DNA from: Glycomyces luteolus
GTDB taxonomy: Bacteria; Actinomycetota; Actinomycetes; Mycobacteriales; Micromonosporaceae
Length of the DNA: 64,000 nucleotides
NCBI RefSeq assembly: GCF_027622875.1
Contig: NZ_JAPZVP010000023.1
Location: 23,775-87,774 of the forward strand
Reading direction: 5' to 3'
Shown: positions 16,291-26,002 of the stretch, one piece after another
How positions within the stretch are numbered: position 1 is the stretch's first letter
Layout of the letters: each line of letters begins with the position of its first letter
The notes under the pieces: generated by a model
The model's input: only the letters and a program-made list of their open reading frames with translations
Database searches by the model: none
Told to the model about the DNA's origin: nothing
Program-made: the position numbers and the translations under genes

Positions 16291-16379
16291 TCGCCGCGTC
16301 TGCAGCGGCCACCCCAACCACAGTGGGCGACGCCACTGGAACCGCATGCGGCATCCGCTGCATTACTTTGCGGGCGCCG

Positions 16380-16389
16380 CTCGTGTATC
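16380..16389 (+). promoter_or_regulatory. CTCGTGTATC motif before sigma cassette 3
   Basis: This variant of the TTCGTGTGGA element starts 49 bp before the ATG at 16429. ACTTT lies 11 nt upstream of its TCGTGT core, against 13 nt in cassette 2. Confidence 0.3.
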
Positions 16390-16428
16390 TAGTGCGGACC
16401 CCCGCCATACCCGAGTTGAGGAGCCCCG

Positions 16429-16980
16429 ATGATGACCCGCGACAGTCCAGACGCCATATTGGACAGTGTGTCCGTAGAGCAGCCGCCGCTGCGCGCGAAC
16501 CAGGAGTTCGACGACTTCTACGCCGCCAACGTCCGCGCCCTCACCAGCCAGCTCCTCGCCTACACCGGCAACAAGGCCGAAGCCGAGGACCTCGTCGCCG
16601 AGGCCTTCTGCCGGGCGCTCGCCCGCTGGAGGCAGGTGCGCGAGTACCAGAACCCGGTGGCCTGGGTGCGCCGCGTCGCCTGGAACCTCGCCACCAGCCA
16701 GCTGCGCCGCCGCGGCGTCATCCAGCGGTTCCTCAACCGGCAGCGGGAGACCCACGAGACCGCGCCCGACGGCGACCGCGTCGACCTGATGCGCGCCCTC
16801 GCCGGGATCACCCCCAACCACCGCAAGGCCGTCATCCTCCGGTACATGGCCGGGCTCACCGTCACCGAGATCGCCGAGCAGGAGGGCGCCGCCGAGGCCA
16901 CCGTCCGGTCCTGGCTCTTCAGAGGCAAAGCCGCACTGGCAGCACGACTCACCATCCAAGACGAGAGGGAGCAGCGATGA
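16429..16980 (+). CDS. ECF RNA polymerase sigma factor, SigE-family, cassette 3
   Basis: The 183-residue protein has region 2 (about 26-92: FDDFYAANVRALTSQLLAYTGNKAEAEDLVAEAFCRALARW) and region 4 (about 128-178: ITPNHRKAVILRYMAGLTVTEIAEQEGAAEATVRSWL). GAGGAG lies 5 nt before the double ATG. The linker and region 4 differ more from cassettes 1 and 2 than those do from each other, suggesting it is the older branch. The ATGA overlap with the downstream partner gene is kept. Like the others it probably recognises its own promoter (inference from the shared upstream motif). Confidence 0.93.
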   Translation: MMTRDSPDAILDSVSVEQPPLRANQEFDDFYAANVRALTSQLLAYTGNKAEAEDLVAEAFCRALARWRQVREYQNPVAWVRRVAWNLATSQLRRRGVIQRFLNRQRETHETAPDGDRVDLMRALAGITPNHRKAVILRYMAGLTVTEIAEQEGAAEATVRSWLFRGKAALAARLTIQDEREQR

Positions 16981-18191
16981 GCACCCCCGAAGACGAGATC
17001 CGCTTCGCGGAGGCCTTCAACGAGCTCGGCGAATCCGCCGAACTCATGGTCGAGCCGCCGACCGCCGCCGCCATCCGCAGCAAGCTCCGCCGCCGCCGCG
17101 CCACCCGCGTCACCGTGGCCGCCGTCGCCGCCCTGGCGCTCCTCGCCCCCGCCTCGTGGGCCCTCCAGCAGGCCGCGACGGCCGAAGAACGCGACGAGCC
17201 GGTCATCGCCGAGGAGCGGACCGGCGACCCCACCGGCGGCGAGGAGTCCGCGAAACCCCAAGAACCCACGCCCTCGACCGAACCCTCACTCGAGACCGAG
17301 ACGGGGACCTCCGAGACCGCGCCCCCGCCCAGCTTCGACGACCTCGTGGGCCAAGAGCTCGAACTGCCGTCGTTCGGCGACTCCACAGAACTCGCCTGCC
17401 CGACCGGACCCGCCCAGCTCACTGCGGCGGACGGGGAAGGACCGGTCCACCTCATCAAGGTCGTCCACGCCCGCCTCTCCGAGGACGGGCCGCAGCGGGC
17501 CGTCGCGCTCGTCGGCTGCCGACCCGGCGAGGCCATGATCCGGCAGGTCCTCGTCATCGAAGCGGAAGGGGACGGCTATGCGGCCACCGAGCAGCTGCAC
17601 CTCTACGACTACGGCGCGACCGCCTCGGTGTACGACATCGCCCCCGATGCCGACTACGGCGTGCTCCTCGGGCTCCTCGAGGAGGAGCCGTGCTGCTCCA
17701 CGCAGATCCAGGACCTCGATCGCTGGATCGAGCGGTACCGCGACGGCGGTTCCCAGAAGCTGACCGGCGACGTGCCCGGCGTGTTCATCACCGACCTCGC
17801 CGTCTCCGCCGAAGTGGTCGCCTCGGGGGAGGGCACCCGGGAGGTCGTCGTGACCGTGGCCAACCTGGGCGAGAACGACGCCGCGCAGTTCACGCTCAAC
17901 ATCTGCTCGACCGAGTCGATCCGCCTCCAAGGCGAGGACAGCAGGGACTGCTCGGAAGGCCCGGCCCAGGTCGAGACCGTCGACGGCCTGGGGGCCGGCG
18001 ACTCCTACGAGACGACCTGGACCATCGAGGTCGACCCGAGGGAGGAGTGGCCCGAGAGCGGGCGGGCGTACGGACAGGAGTTCATCGTGGGCGTCCAGAT
18101 GCCCAGCAACCTGATCGACGCCCTGGTCCTCGAAACCGACTGGGAGAACAACCGCGCCCAGCGCCTCTTCGACTACGACGGGACCGACTGA
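16977..18191 (+). CDS. Membrane partner of sigma cassette 3, large extracytoplasmic domain
   Basis: The 404-residue protein has a cytoplasmic N-terminus (1-42, ending in an RRRRATR cluster), one transmembrane helix (about 43-63, ending SWALQQAA), an acidic Glu/Pro/Thr linker (about 65-115) and an extracytoplasmic domain. That domain has several cysteines (LACPTG, VGCRPG, EEPCCST, LNICST, SRDCSE), probably disulfide-bonded outside the cell. Its C-terminal half (VVVTVANLGENDAAQ...) looks like a CARDB-type beta domain, as in cassette 2. A regulatory partner of the coupled sigma factor is the inferred role. The 15-bp gap to the convergent nicotinamidase gene has no visible terminator, so the two transcripts may overlap. 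Confidence 0.77.
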   Translation: MSTPEDEIRFAEAFNELGESAELMVEPPTAAAIRSKLRRRRATRVTVAAVAALALLAPASWALQQAATAEERDEPVIAEERTGDPTGGEESAKPQEPTPSTEPSLETETGTSETAPPPSFDDLVGQELELPSFGDSTELACPTGPAQLTAADGEGPVHLIKVVHARLSEDGPQRAVALVGCRPGEAMIRQVLVIEAEGDGYAATEQLHLYDYGATASVYDIAPDADYGVLLGLLEEEPCCSTQIQDLDRWIERYRDGGSQKLTGDVPGVFITDLAVSAEVVASGEGTREVVVTVANLGENDAAQFTLNICSTESIRLQGEDSRDCSEGPAQVETVDGLGAGDSYETTWTIEVDPREEWPESGRAYGQEFIVGVQMPSNLIDALVLETDWENNRAQRLFDYDGTD

Positions 18192-18206
18192 CCGCCGTAT
18201 CGGGGT

Positions 18207-18761
18207 TCAGGCGAACGCGACGCCCGCCGCTTCGAGTTCCTTGAGGGCCTTCGCCTTCGTCTCCTCCGCGACCGCGGCCGTGTACTCCAGGAGCACCGTA
18301 GTCTCGAAGCCCTCGGCCGCCGCGTCGAGCGCGGTCGCGCGGACGCAGTGGTCGGTCGCGATGCCGACGACGTCGACCGCGTCGACGCCCCGTTCACGCA
18401 GCCACTCGGCGAGGCCCGTCTCGCCCGCCGAACCCTCGAAGCCCGAGTACGCGGCCTCATACGCGCCCTTGTCGAACACGGCCTCGGCGACGGTGTGGTC
18501 GAAACCGGGGTGGAAGGCCGCGCCCGCCGTGCCCACCACGCAGTGCGGCGGCCACGAGTCGCGGAAGTCCGGTTCAGCGGAGAAGTGCAGGCCGGGGTCG
18601 ATGTGCCAGTCGCGCGTGGCGACGATGTGGTCCCACCGGCCCGGGGCGGAGCCGATCAGGTCGGTGACCGCGGACGCCACGGCCGCGCCGCCCGCGACCG
18701 CGAGCGACCCGCCCTCACAGAAGTCGTTCTGGACGTCTACCACGATCAATGCCCGGCTCAT
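18207..18761 (-). CDS. pncA: Nicotinamidase (isochorismatase-fold amidohydrolase)
   Basis: The 184-residue cytoplasmic enzyme hydrolyses nicotinamide to nicotinate in NAD salvage. The catalytic triad is visible as D9 (IVVDVQNDF), K98 (FDKGAYEAAYSGF) and C139 (GIATDHCVRATALDA). Metal ligands are at D51 and H53 (TRDWHIDPGLHFS), and the cis-peptide region is VVGIATD. Length and motif order match the PncA family. It is convergent with sigma cassette 3 and starts at ATG 18761, with cytochrome oxidase ending upstream on the same strand behind a terminator. A related isochorismatase-like activity is the only serious alternative; the DWH...H and ATDHCV boxes favour nicotinamidase. Confidence 0.92.
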   Translation of the reverse strand: MSRALIVVDVQNDFCEGGSLAVAGGAAVASAVTDLIGSAPGRWDHIVATRDWHIDPGLHFSAEPDFRDSWPPHCVVGTAGAAFHPGFDHTVAEAVFDKGAYEAAYSGFEGSAGETGLAEWLRERGVDAVDVVGIATDHCVRATALDAAAEGFETTVLLEYTAAVAEETKAKALKELEAAGVAFA

Positions 18762-18837
18762 ACTCCGATCCTAGTGACGCGGGCATGCCAGTGGAAGCCC
18801 CGGTGCGCGCCAGCGCGCGATTTTCCTTTGCAGCGAA

Positions 18838-18872
18838 CGAAAGAAGCCCGGAACCGTACGGTCCCGGGCTTC
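18838..18872 (-). terminator. Terminator of ctaD
   Basis: A 13-bp stem (18843-18855 with 18860-18872, one mismatch allowed) and GTAC loop are followed on the minus strand by TTTCGTT. It lies directly after the ctaD stop. Confidence 0.85.
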
Positions 18873-18884
18873 CTTACGCGTGCT

Positions 18885-20561
18885 TTAGTGCCCCTTGACT
18901 TCCTTGACCAGATGGCCCCACTTCTCGTCGAAGACGGGGCGCTCCGAGCGGATGCGCGGGAGGCGGTCGAAGTTGCGCAGCGGCGGCGGGCAGCTGGTCG
19001 CCCACTCGAGCGAGCCGCCGTAGCCCCACGGGTCGTTGGTCTCGACGACCCGGCCGGCCTTCCAGGACTTGAACAGGTTCCAGATGAACGGCAGGGTCGA
19101 GAGGCCCAGGATGAACGCGCCGATCGTGGAGATCATGTTCAGCGTCGTGAAGCCGTCCGTCGCCTGGTAGTCGGCGTAGCGGCGCGGGAAGCCCTCGGCG
19201 CCCAGCCAGTGCTGGACCAGGAACGTGGTGTGGAAGCCGATGAAGGTCAGCCAGAAGTGCACCTTGCCGAGCCGCTCGTCGTACATGCGGCCCGCGACCT
19301 TCGGGAACCAGAAGTAGACGCCCGCGTAGACGGCGAACACGATCGTGCCGAACAGCACGTAGTGGAAGTGCGCCACCACGAAGTACGAGTCGGAGACGTG
19401 GAAGTCCACCGGCGGGCTGGCGAGCAGGACGCCCGAGAGGCCGCCGAGGAGGAACGTGACCAGGAAGCCGATGCTGAACAGCATCGGGGTCTCGAAGGTC
19501 AGCTGGCCCTTCCACATGGTGCCGATCCAGTTGAAGAACTTGACGCCCGTGGGGACCGCGATGAGGAAGGTCATGAGCGAGAAGAACGGCAGCATGACCG
19601 AGCCGGTCGCGTACATGTGGTGCGCCCACACGGCCATCGACAGGCCCGCGATCGCGAGGGTCGCGGCGACCAGCGTCTTGTAGCCGAAGATCGGCTTGCG
19701 GCTGAACACCGGGAAGATCTCGGAGACGATGCCGAAGAACGGCAGCGCCACGATGTACACCTCGGGGTGGCCGAAGAACCAGAACAGGTGCTGCCACAGG
19801 ATCGCCCCGCCCGTCTCCGAGTCGAAGACGTGCGCGCCGAGCTGGCGGTCGGCCATGACGGCGAGGAGCGCGGCGAAGAGGATCGGGAAGACCAGGATCA
19901 CCAGGAGGCTCGTGATGAGGATGTTCCAGGTGAAGATCGGCATCCGGAACATGAGCATGCCCGGGGCGCGCATCGTGATGATCGTGGTGATCATGTTGAC
20001 CGCGCCGAGGATGGTGCCGATACCCGAGATGGAGAGGCCCACGAACCACATGTCGGCGCCGATGCCCGGCGAGTTGACCGCGTTCGACAGCGGCTGGTAG
20101 GCGAACCAGCCGAAGCCGGCCGCGCCGCCCGGGGTGATGAAACCGGAGACCGCGAGGATCGAGCCGAGCAGGTACAGCCAGTACGCGAACGCGTTGAGCC
20201 GCGGGAACGCCACGTCGGGCGCGCCGATCTGCAAGGGCACCAGGTAGTTGCCGAACGCGAACACGATCGGGGTCGCGAACATCAGCAGCATGATGGTGCC
20301 GTGCATCGTGAACAGCTGGTTGAACTGCTCGGAGGACACGATCTGAAGGCCCGGCTGGAACAGCTCGGCGCGGATCAGGAGGGCCAGGATGCCGCCGATC
20401 GCGAAGAACGCGAAGGACGTCACGAAGTAGAGCAGACCGATCTGCTTCGCGTCCGTCGTGCGGAGCGTGCGGGCGAGCCAGGAACCGTTGGGCTCCCGGC
20501 GTACCGGCCAGGGGCGCGCGACGATAGGCGTTGGCTCAAGCTTCGGCTCAACCGTGGTCAC
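18885..20561 (-). CDS. ctaD: Cytochrome c oxidase subunit I (aa3 type)
   Basis: The 558-residue polytopic membrane protein is the catalytic subunit of the terminal oxidase: it carries haem a, the haem a3/CuB centre and proton channels and reduces O2 to water. Twelve hydrophobic spans are discernible. Signatures include [27 protein letters not shown] (CuB His and Tyr), [18 protein letters not shown] and [15 protein letters not shown] 20561 is chosen because GGAGG lies 7 nt upstream; a longer frame to 20681 adds a poorly conserved tail. The other subunits are not adjacent, as is common in actinobacteria where ctaD is separate from ctaC/ctaE. It probably has its own promoter in the 224-bp upstream gap. 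Confidence 0.96.
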   Translation of the reverse strand: MTTVEPKLEPTPIVARPWPVRREPNGSWLARTLRTTDAKQIGLLYFVTSFAFFAIGGILALLIRAELFQPGLQIVSSEQFNQLFTMHGTIMLLMFATPIVFAFGNYLVPLQIGAPDVAFPRLNAFAYWLYLLGSILAVSGFITPGGAAGFGWFAYQPLSNAVNSPGIGADMWFVGLSISGIGTILGAVNMITTIITMRAPGMLMFRMPIFTWNILITSLLVILVFPILFAALLAVMADRQLGAHVFDSETGGAILWQHLFWFFGHPEVYIVALPFFGIVSEIFPVFSRKPIFGYKTLVAATLAIAGLSMAVWAHHMYATGSVMLPFFSLMTFLIAVPTGVKFFNWIGTMWKGQLTFETPMLFSIGFLVTFLLGGLSGVLLASPPVDFHVSDSYFVVAHFHYVLFGTIVFAVYAGVYFWFPKVAGRMYDERLGKVHFWLTFIGFHTTFLVQHWLGAEGFPRRYADYQATDGFTTLNMISTIGAFILGLSTLPFIWNLFKSWKAGRVVETNDPWGYGGSLEWATSCPPPLRNFDRLPRIRSERPVFDEKWGHLVKEVKGH

Positions 20562-20731
20562 CTGTGGGCCTCCATGATTCATTTCCAGGTAGCGAACGCA
20601 GCATAGCCCCGAGAACGGCCGCCGATGCGGAGGGGGATTGCGGTAGCGTCGTGGCGGAGCGTGATCGGATGCTGCGCTCATCGTGGTTGTCGCAGGTGGG
20701 CCGTGCGACCGGCTTTCGGTGAGGAGTGGTG

Positions 20732-20766
20732 CCCGCGGGCGGCGCCATCGGGCCGGCGCCCGCGGG
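20732..20766 (-). terminator. Stem-loop after the roadblock gene
   Basis: A 10-bp GC stem (20732-20741 with 20757-20766) can be extended inward. It lies 20 bp after the roadblock-protein stop on the minus strand; no T tract is seen. Confidence 0.65.
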
Positions 20767-20785
20767 TGAGCAATCTCCTACAGTG

Positions 20786-21190
20786 CTACAGGCTGCCGCG
20801 GGCGTCGGGCTCGAGCGCGGCGTAGACCCGCTTGACCAGGAGGGCCGTCTCGTAGCCGACCTGTCCGAGGTCGCAGCCGGCGTTGGCGAGCACGGCGAGC
20901 TGGGCGCGGTCGCCGACGGCCATGAGGAGCAGCACGCCCTCGTCCATGTCGATGACGGACTGGCGGATCCGGCCGGCGTCGAGGACCTTGGCCGCCCCCG
21001 TCGTCAGGCTCGCGAGCCCCGAGGTGATGGCGGCGAGCTGGTCGGCACGGTCGGTCGACAGGCCGCGCGAGGCGGCGATGGCGAGGCCGTCGACGGAGAC
21101 CGTGAGCGCCTCGGAGACGTCCGGGACCTTCTCCACGAAGGAGGTCAGGAGCCAGTCGAGTTCACCGACGTTCTTGTCCTTGTTGTCCAT
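20786..21190 (-). CDS. Roadblock/LC7-domain protein (conservon CvnB-like)
   Basis: The 134-residue single-domain roadblock/LC7 protein shows [31 protein letters not shown], the repeated [10 protein letters not shown] helix and a beta hairpin ([19 protein letters not shown]). In actinobacterial conservons this subunit bridges a histidine kinase (CvnA) and a small GTPase (CvnD). Here it follows the kinase gene after 11 nt, so the pair is an operon. The usual next genes, DUF742 (CvnC) and the GTPase (CvnD), are absent: the 224 bp beyond the stem-loop contain no gene and then ctaD follows. Its partner GTPase must be encoded elsewhere if the pathway is complete. Confidence 0.93.
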   Translation of the reverse strand: MDNKDKNVGELDWLLTSFVEKVPDVSEALTVSVDGLAIAASRGLSTDRADQLAAITSGLASLTTGAAKVLDAGRIRQSVIDMDEGVLLLMAVGDRAQLAVLANAGCDLGQVGYETALLVKRVYAALEPDARGSL

Positions 21191-21201
21191 CTCGCTGCTT
21201 T

Positions 21202-23628
21202 CTATTGGCGTTGTTCGTGCGCGGCGGCCGCCGCGATGCCGGAGGCGAAACCGGCGAGCCGGTCGCGGATCTCGGCAGGGTCGAGGTCGGTTCCGCCGCC
21301 GCCCGCACGCGAGCTGGGGACGGAGCCGGGGAGCAGCCGGGAACCGGGCGCGCGACGGGGCAGTTCCGCGCCGTTGACCCTGCCGGAGGTTTCGAGTGCT
21401 CGGTTCACTTTCCTGAAGGTAACATCCAGCGTCTCGGGCGCAGGCCCCGCAGGGGCGTGGGAACCGTTCCCGCCGTTGAGTGTCGTACCAGCTACAGGCA
21501 GTGGTTCGGGGGCGGAGCCGGCGCGGCGCGGGCGCGGCACGATCGGCTCGACGGCGCCCGGCACCCCCGTGTCGGCGCCCGTCCCGGTCACCGGCAGGTT
21601 CGCGGCGCGGGCCGAGAGCGCGAGTTGCGCGGCCGTCCCGGAGCGGTCGCTCGGCGAGAGGCCCACCGGGTCCTCGGCGTGCGCGCTCGCGGGGATGCGC
21701 ACGAGCGCGAGCGTGCCCTTGCCCATCGTGGAGTGCAGCTGGACGCTGATCGAGTGCTCGGCGGCGAGCCGCCCCACCACCAGGAGGCCCATGGTCGCGG
21801 TGAGCTCGGAGTTGAGCTGGGTCGGCTCGGCGAGGCGGCGGTTGATCGCGGCCATCGGCTCCGGGGCGAGGCCGATGCCGTCGTCGGCGATGGAGATGAC
21901 GATCTCCGAACCCGAACGGCGGGAGGTGACCCGCACCGACTGCGTCGGCGGCGAGTAGGACGCGGCGTTGTCGAGCAGCTCGGCGAGGATGCGCACGAGG
22001 TCACCGGCGGGCTTGGTCTCGAGCCGGGCCCCGACCTGGTTCTCGACGACGACGCGCCCGGCGTCCTCGATCTCGGCGACCGCGTCGCGGATGATGGCGT
22101 CGAGCCCGGCCGGGTGGTTGTAGCGGCGCTGCGGGTCGCCGCCGGCGAGCAGGAGCAGGTTCTCCTCGTTGCGGCGCATGCGGGCCAGCAGGTGGTAGAC
22201 GCTGCGCCACTCGTCGGGAATGGCGGCGGTGGTGCCCTTGTCCTCGACGAGGGACTCCATGACCTGCTGCTGGCGGCGGATGAGGCTCTGGCCGCGGCGG
22301 GCCAGGGTCTTCATCATCGCCTCGACGTCGATGCGGAGCAGGGCCTGGTTCGCGGTCTGCCGCAGCGCCTGGTGGTGCGCGGCGCTGAAGGCCTCGGCGA
22401 GGCTGTCGAGCTCGTCGGCGTAGCGCGAGTCCGTCTGCAGCACCGTCTGCTGCTTCGCGGCCTGGAGCAGCCGGTCGACCTCGTTCGCGTTGGCGGCCTG
22501 GGAGACCGCGGCCACCGTCTTCGGCAGGGTGTCGTACGCGGCGGTCAGGGTCGCCTCGCGGACGCCGTCGACGCGGAGGCTGATCCGGCGGGCCAGCATC
22601 GCCGCGGAGATGATCGAGGTCAGCGCCAGCACGAGCACCAGCGCGAACGTCGTCAGGAGGGTGCGCGAGGCGCTCTCGCGCATCAGGTTCACGTCGTCGC
22701 TCATGTAGGAGAGGACCGCGACCTGGGTGGTGTCGAGCGAGGCGACGACCGCGCCCTGCGCCTGCAGGAAGTCCGCGGGCGAGATGGTGGGGATGTTGCC
22801 GCGGAGGTAGACCCCGAGGGCGGTCCGCGCGTCCTTGACCTCCTGGGACTCCATGGCCGTCTGGTAGGTCGTGCTGGTCTCGTTGGAGGCGTTGGACCTG
22901 AACTCGATGATCTGCTGGTCGAACTTGCCGGAGAGGGTCGCGACCTGGCCGAGGGCGTCGCGGTCGACCCGGATCTCGCCGGACTGCTCGAGCATCGCCA
23001 GGTCGGCGGAGACGGTGAACTGGATTTCAGCGGCGATGCGTCCGGCCTGCATCACCGCGGCGAGGGAGTCGAGGTGCGAGGAGACGTCGGCGTCGTTGAC
23101 GAGGCGGGGGAGGATCGCGGCGACGCCGACGATGTGGTCGGCGGCCTCGCGGTAGGCGAGGAACGCGGCGGTCACCTCCTCGTCGGTGTAGGCGGCGTCG
23201 CCGTTGGCCATCTCGTCGAAGGTGGTCCGCGCGCCGTCGAGGTTCGCGGCCTTCTCGAACAGCAACCGCATGTCGTCCTCGAGCTCCGTGAAGCGGGCCA
23301 CGGCGGCGTCCGAGATGCCTTCCAGCGCCTTGTAGGCCTTGTCGGTCTCGCGGCGGGCCACGGCCGAGTCGAACTGGCCGCCGCCCTGGTTGATCACCGC
23401 CTTCGCGAGCGGGGCGACCTCGAGCTGCTGCCGGTCCAGGGTGTTGTTCAGGCCCTCCGAGAGTTCGGCGAGGACTTCGGCGTCGGCGGCGTTCTGGTAT
23501 TCGTCCCACACCGTGACCGTCTGGAACAGCCCGAGCACCAGCATCCCCATGAGCGCCGCCGCGATCGGCAGCATCAACTGCGCCCGAATCGGGAGGCGAC
23601 TGGTGCGCTGCCGGCTTTTACGAGCCAT
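21202..23628 (-). CDS. Nitrate-sensor-type (NIT) histidine kinase, conservon CvnA-like
   Basis: The 808-residue membrane kinase has transmembrane helices at about 14-38 and 318-345 around an extracytoplasmic NIT-type four-helix sensor (about 40-315). A signalling helix region follows (about 350-480), then the conserved AQALL..QVMESL and [20 protein letters not shown] segment, a GHKL ATPase domain (about 510-640: [34 protein letters not shown]) and a disordered Pro/Gly tail (about 650-808). The kinase may lack a classic H-box. As in conservons, the His in the [10 protein letters not shown] segment is the only well placed candidate. It is coupled to the roadblock gene. The input signal is unknown. 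Confidence 0.9.
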   Translation of the reverse strand: MARKSRQRTSRLPIRAQLMLPIAAALMGMLVLGLFQTVTVWDEYQNAADAEVLAELSEGLNNTLDRQQLEVAPLAKAVINQGGGQFDSAVARRETDKAYKALEGISDAAVARFTELEDDMRLLFEKAANLDGARTTFDEMANGDAAYTDEEVTAAFLAYREAADHIVGVAAILPRLVNDADVSSHLDSLAAVMQAGRIAAEIQFTVSADLAMLEQSGEIRVDRDALGQVATLSGKFDQQIIEFRSNASNETSTTYQTAMESQEVKDARTALGVYLRGNIPTISPADFLQAQGAVVASLDTTQVAVLSYMSDDVNLMRESASRTLLTTFALVLVLALTSIISAAMLARRISLRVDGVREATLTAAYDTLPKTVAAVSQAANANEVDRLLQAAKQQTVLQTDSRYADELDSLAEAFSAAHHQALRQTANQALLRIDVEAMMKTLARRGQSLIRRQQQVMESLVEDKGTTAAIPDEWRSVYHLLARMRRNEENLLLLAGGDPQRRYNHPAGLDAIIRDAVAEIEDAGRVVVENQVGARLETKPAGDLVRILAELLDNAASYSPPTQSVRVTSRRSGSEIVISIADDGIGLAPEPMAAINRRLAEPTQLNSELTATMGLLVVGRLAAEHSISVQLHSTMGKGTLALVRIPASAHAEDPVGLSPSDRSGTAAQLALSARAANLPVTGTGADTGVPGAVEPIVPRPRRAGSAPEPLPVAGTTLNGGNGSHAPAGPAPETLDVTFRKVNRALETSGRVNGAELPRRAPGSRLLPGSVPSSRAGGGGTDLDPAEIRDRLAGFASGIAAAAAHEQRQ

Positions 23629-23736
23629 CGGGGGGCGTCCTTTCTGAGGGGCGAAAGCGCTGCGGCGTGCTGGTGACCATCTTCGCTTGTGCTTTCAGGG
23701 CTGTATGAGGCGGGGCTCACTCCAATAGTCGGCCGT

Positions 23737-25083
23737 TCAGCCCACGAGCGGCCGTCCTTCCGGGTATCGGTACAGGCGGTGACGGGAGCGGAGGGCGAGG
23801 GACGCGGCGAACAGCACCGGCCCGATGCGGCCGGTGTACATGGCGATCGCCAAGAGCCACTTGGAGGGTTCGGACAGGTCGTAGGTGACGCCGGTGGACT
23901 GGCCGAGGGTCGCGAGCGCGCTCGTCACCTCGAACATGATCGACATCAGGTCCAGCCCGGGCTCGAAGCGCTGCATGAGGAACACGCCGAAGGCGTTGCA
24001 GGCCACGTACACCAGCGCCACGGTGAGCGCCTCGCGGATCACCGAGGGGTTGATGCGGTGCCGGAAGGCCGTCACGTCGGGTTCGCCGCGCACTTCGGCC
24101 CAGATCACCAGGAGCAGCACGAAGAACGTGCCCACCTTGATGCCGCCCGCGGTGGACGCGGAGCCGCCGCCGATGAACATGAGGATGATCGACGCGAGCT
24201 GCGAGTCCTGGTTCATCGCGCCGATGTCGACCGAGTTGAGCCCGGCCGCGCGGACCATCGAGGTCTGGAAGAACGCGGGCAGGATGCGGTCGTACCAGGG
24301 CCACTGCCCGAACGTGGCCGGGTTCGACCATTCGAAGAGCAGGAACGCGATCCAGCCGCCCATGAGGAGGATGCCCGAGCCGACGAGGGTGATCTTGGTG
24401 TGGACCGACCACTGCCTGCGGCCCCACTTGCGGCGGGTGACCTCGAAGATCACGGGCATGCCGAGGCCGCCGATGATGGTGCTGAGACACAGCGGCAGGC
24501 AGATCCACCAGTCGGTCGCGTAGCTCATGAGCGAGTCGGAGAACAGCGCGAAACCGGCGCTGTTGAACGCGCTCACCGCGTGGAAGATGCCGTACCAGAT
24601 CGCGTCGCCGAGCCCGAACCCGTAGGTGGAGAAGCGGATCGCGAGCACCAGCGCGGTGGCGGCCTCGACCACGAGCGAGAGCGCCACGGTCCGCAGCAGC
24701 ACGGCCTTCACGTCGCCGAGGCTCAGCGCCTGGCTGATCTCGGTCTGCGTCATGAGCTTCGTGCGCAGCCCGAGCTTGCTCGACACGAGCAGGCCGACGA
24801 GCACCGCGCTGGTCATGATGCCCAGGCCGCCGACCTGGAAGAGCAGCATGATGACGAACTGCCCGAACCAGCTCCAGTGGAACGGGGTGTCCACCACCGC
24901 GAGGCCGGTCACGGACACGGCCGAGGTCGCGGTGAAGAACGCGTCCGTGAAGTGCGTGACGTCGTTCTCCAGGTGCGCGAGCGGCAGCATGAGGAGCAGC
25001 GTGCCGGCCATGATCACGGCCAGGAAGATCAGCGGGATGATCCGCGCGGGGTGTCGGAAGAAGGCTTGGAGTCGGGTGGCCAT
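23737..25083 (-). CDS. trkH: Potassium uptake protein TrkH/KtrB-like, membrane subunit
   Basis: The 448-residue protein has about eight to ten membrane helices arranged as four pore-loop repeats. Selectivity-filter regions are TSAVSVTGLAVVD, AFNSAGFALF, GGGSASTAGGIKVGTF and TSALATLGQSTG, matching the SKT/Trk superfamily. It conducts K+ into the cell and needs a cytoplasmic NAD/ATP-binding regulator, encoded by the gene immediately upstream in transcription with a 1-nt gap. Length is close to the KtrB/TrkH short form. The start is ATG 25083. The histidine kinase gene lies 108 bp downstream on the same strand. Confidence 0.93.
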   Translation of the reverse strand: MATRLQAFFRHPARIIPLIFLAVIMAGTLLLMLPLAHLENDVTHFTDAFFTATSAVSVTGLAVVDTPFHWSWFGQFVIMLLFQVGGLGIMTSAVLVGLLVSSKLGLRTKLMTQTEISQALSLGDVKAVLLRTVALSLVVEAATALVLAIRFSTYGFGLGDAIWYGIFHAVSAFNSAGFALFSDSLMSYATDWWICLPLCLSTIIGGLGMPVIFEVTRRKWGRRQWSVHTKITLVGSGILLMGGWIAFLLFEWSNPATFGQWPWYDRILPAFFQTSMVRAAGLNSVDIGAMNQDSQLASIILMFIGGGSASTAGGIKVGTFFVLLLVIWAEVRGEPDVTAFRHRINPSVIREALTVALVYVACNAFGVFLMQRFEPGLDLMSIMFEVTSALATLGQSTGVTYDLSEPSKWLLAIAMYTGRIGPVLFAASLALRSRHRLYRYPEGRPLVG

Positions 25084-25084
25084 G

Positions 25085-25765
25085 TCAGGTCGTGGACGCG
25101 AAGTGCTCGACCTTGGTGGTGGCTCCGGAGACGATGAGGGTGTCCCCTTCGGCGATCACGGTTTCCGGTGTGGCGTAGGTGAAGTCCTCGCCGGGCTGCT
25201 TGACGCCGACAACGGTGACCCCGTACTTGCTGCGGAGCTTCGACTCGCCGAGGGTCCTGCCCACGGCTTCCGCGGGGGCCTTGGTCTTGACGATCGCGAA
25301 GCCGTCATCGAACTCGATGAAGTCGAGCATCTTGCCGCTCACCAGGTGCGCGACCCGTTCGCCCATGGCCGCCTCGGGGTAGACCACGTGGTGGGCGCCG
25401 GTGCGGTGGAGGATCTGGCCGTGCTTGGCGTTGATGGCCTTGGCCCAGATCTCGCGGACGCCGACCTCCTCGCAGGCCAGCACGGTGAGGACGCTCGCCT
25501 CGATGTCGGTGCCGATCGCGACCACGACGTGGTCGAACTCGCCGATGCCGAGCTGGCTCAGCACGGTCGACTCGGTGGAGTCGGCCTGCACCACGTGCGT
25601 GAGGGTCTCGGAGGCCCGCTGGACGATCTCGGGGCGCTCGTCGATCGCGAGGACCTCGTGGCCGAGGCGGGTGAGGGACTCGGCGACCGCGGACCCGAAG
25701 CGGCCCAGGCCGATCACGGCCACGGTCTCCTCCGTGGGGCTCTCGCCTCTACCGAACAGGTTCAT
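25085..25765 (-). CDS. trkA: Trk/Ktr potassium uptake regulator (RCK domains)
   Basis: The 226-residue cytoplasmic ring protein has an RCK_N Rossmann domain (about 12-135; GLGRFG nucleotide loop, IDERPE, THVVQADSTE) and an RCK_C domain (about 145-226; EDFTYATPETVIAEGDTLIVSG). It gates the TrkH channel in response to bound nucleotide. ATG 25765 is selected because GAGG lies 7 nt upstream and the product then starts just ahead of the Rossmann strand; the open frame extends to 25975 without family similarity. It is the first gene of the trkA-trkH operon. Confidence 0.93.
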   Translation of the reverse strand: MNLFGRGESPTEETVAVIGLGRFGSAVAESLTRLGHEVLAIDERPEIVQRASETLTHVVQADSTESTVLSQLGIGEFDHVVVAIGTDIEASVLTVLACEEVGVREIWAKAINAKHGQILHRTGAHHVVYPEAAMGERVAHLVSGKMLDFIEFDDGFAIVKTKAPAEAVGRTLGESKLRSKYGVTVVGVKQPGEDFTYATPETVIAEGDTLIVSGATTKVEHFASTT

Positions 25766-25927
25766 CGGGCCACCTCGTGGAGGAGCGCTGCCTTGACGTT
25801 TGGTGCTGACACGGGGTCTGATTCTGCCACCCGCCCGCGGCGGGGGCGGGTCCGTACCCGTGCCGGGGCGCCGCCGCACCGCTGCGAAGAGCCGTCCACT
25901 GAGGATCCGGGGCGAAGAGAAGAGGGA

Positions 25928-25954
25928 GGCGGCCGATAACCCCTCATGGCCGCC
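25928..25954 (-). terminator. Weak stem-loop between ehuA and trkA
   Basis: A 7-bp stem (25928-25934 with 25948-25954) lies in the 237-bp gap after the ehuA stop. A second small stem (CTCTCC/GGAGAG) lies at about 25975-25997. Either could end the ehu transcript; no T tract is present. Confidence 0.4.
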
Positions 25955-26002
25955 CCCCTCGAACACCCCTAACACTCTCCAAGGATGGAGGAGAGCCCAA
26001 GT

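Noticed and set aside
15555..18191. Very long continuous plus-strand frame spanning two sigma cassettes
   Set aside because: It only becomes a real coding frame at 16977 (cassette 3 partner); the upstream part is Arg/Pro-rich shadow of the cassette 2 partner and the third sigma gene.
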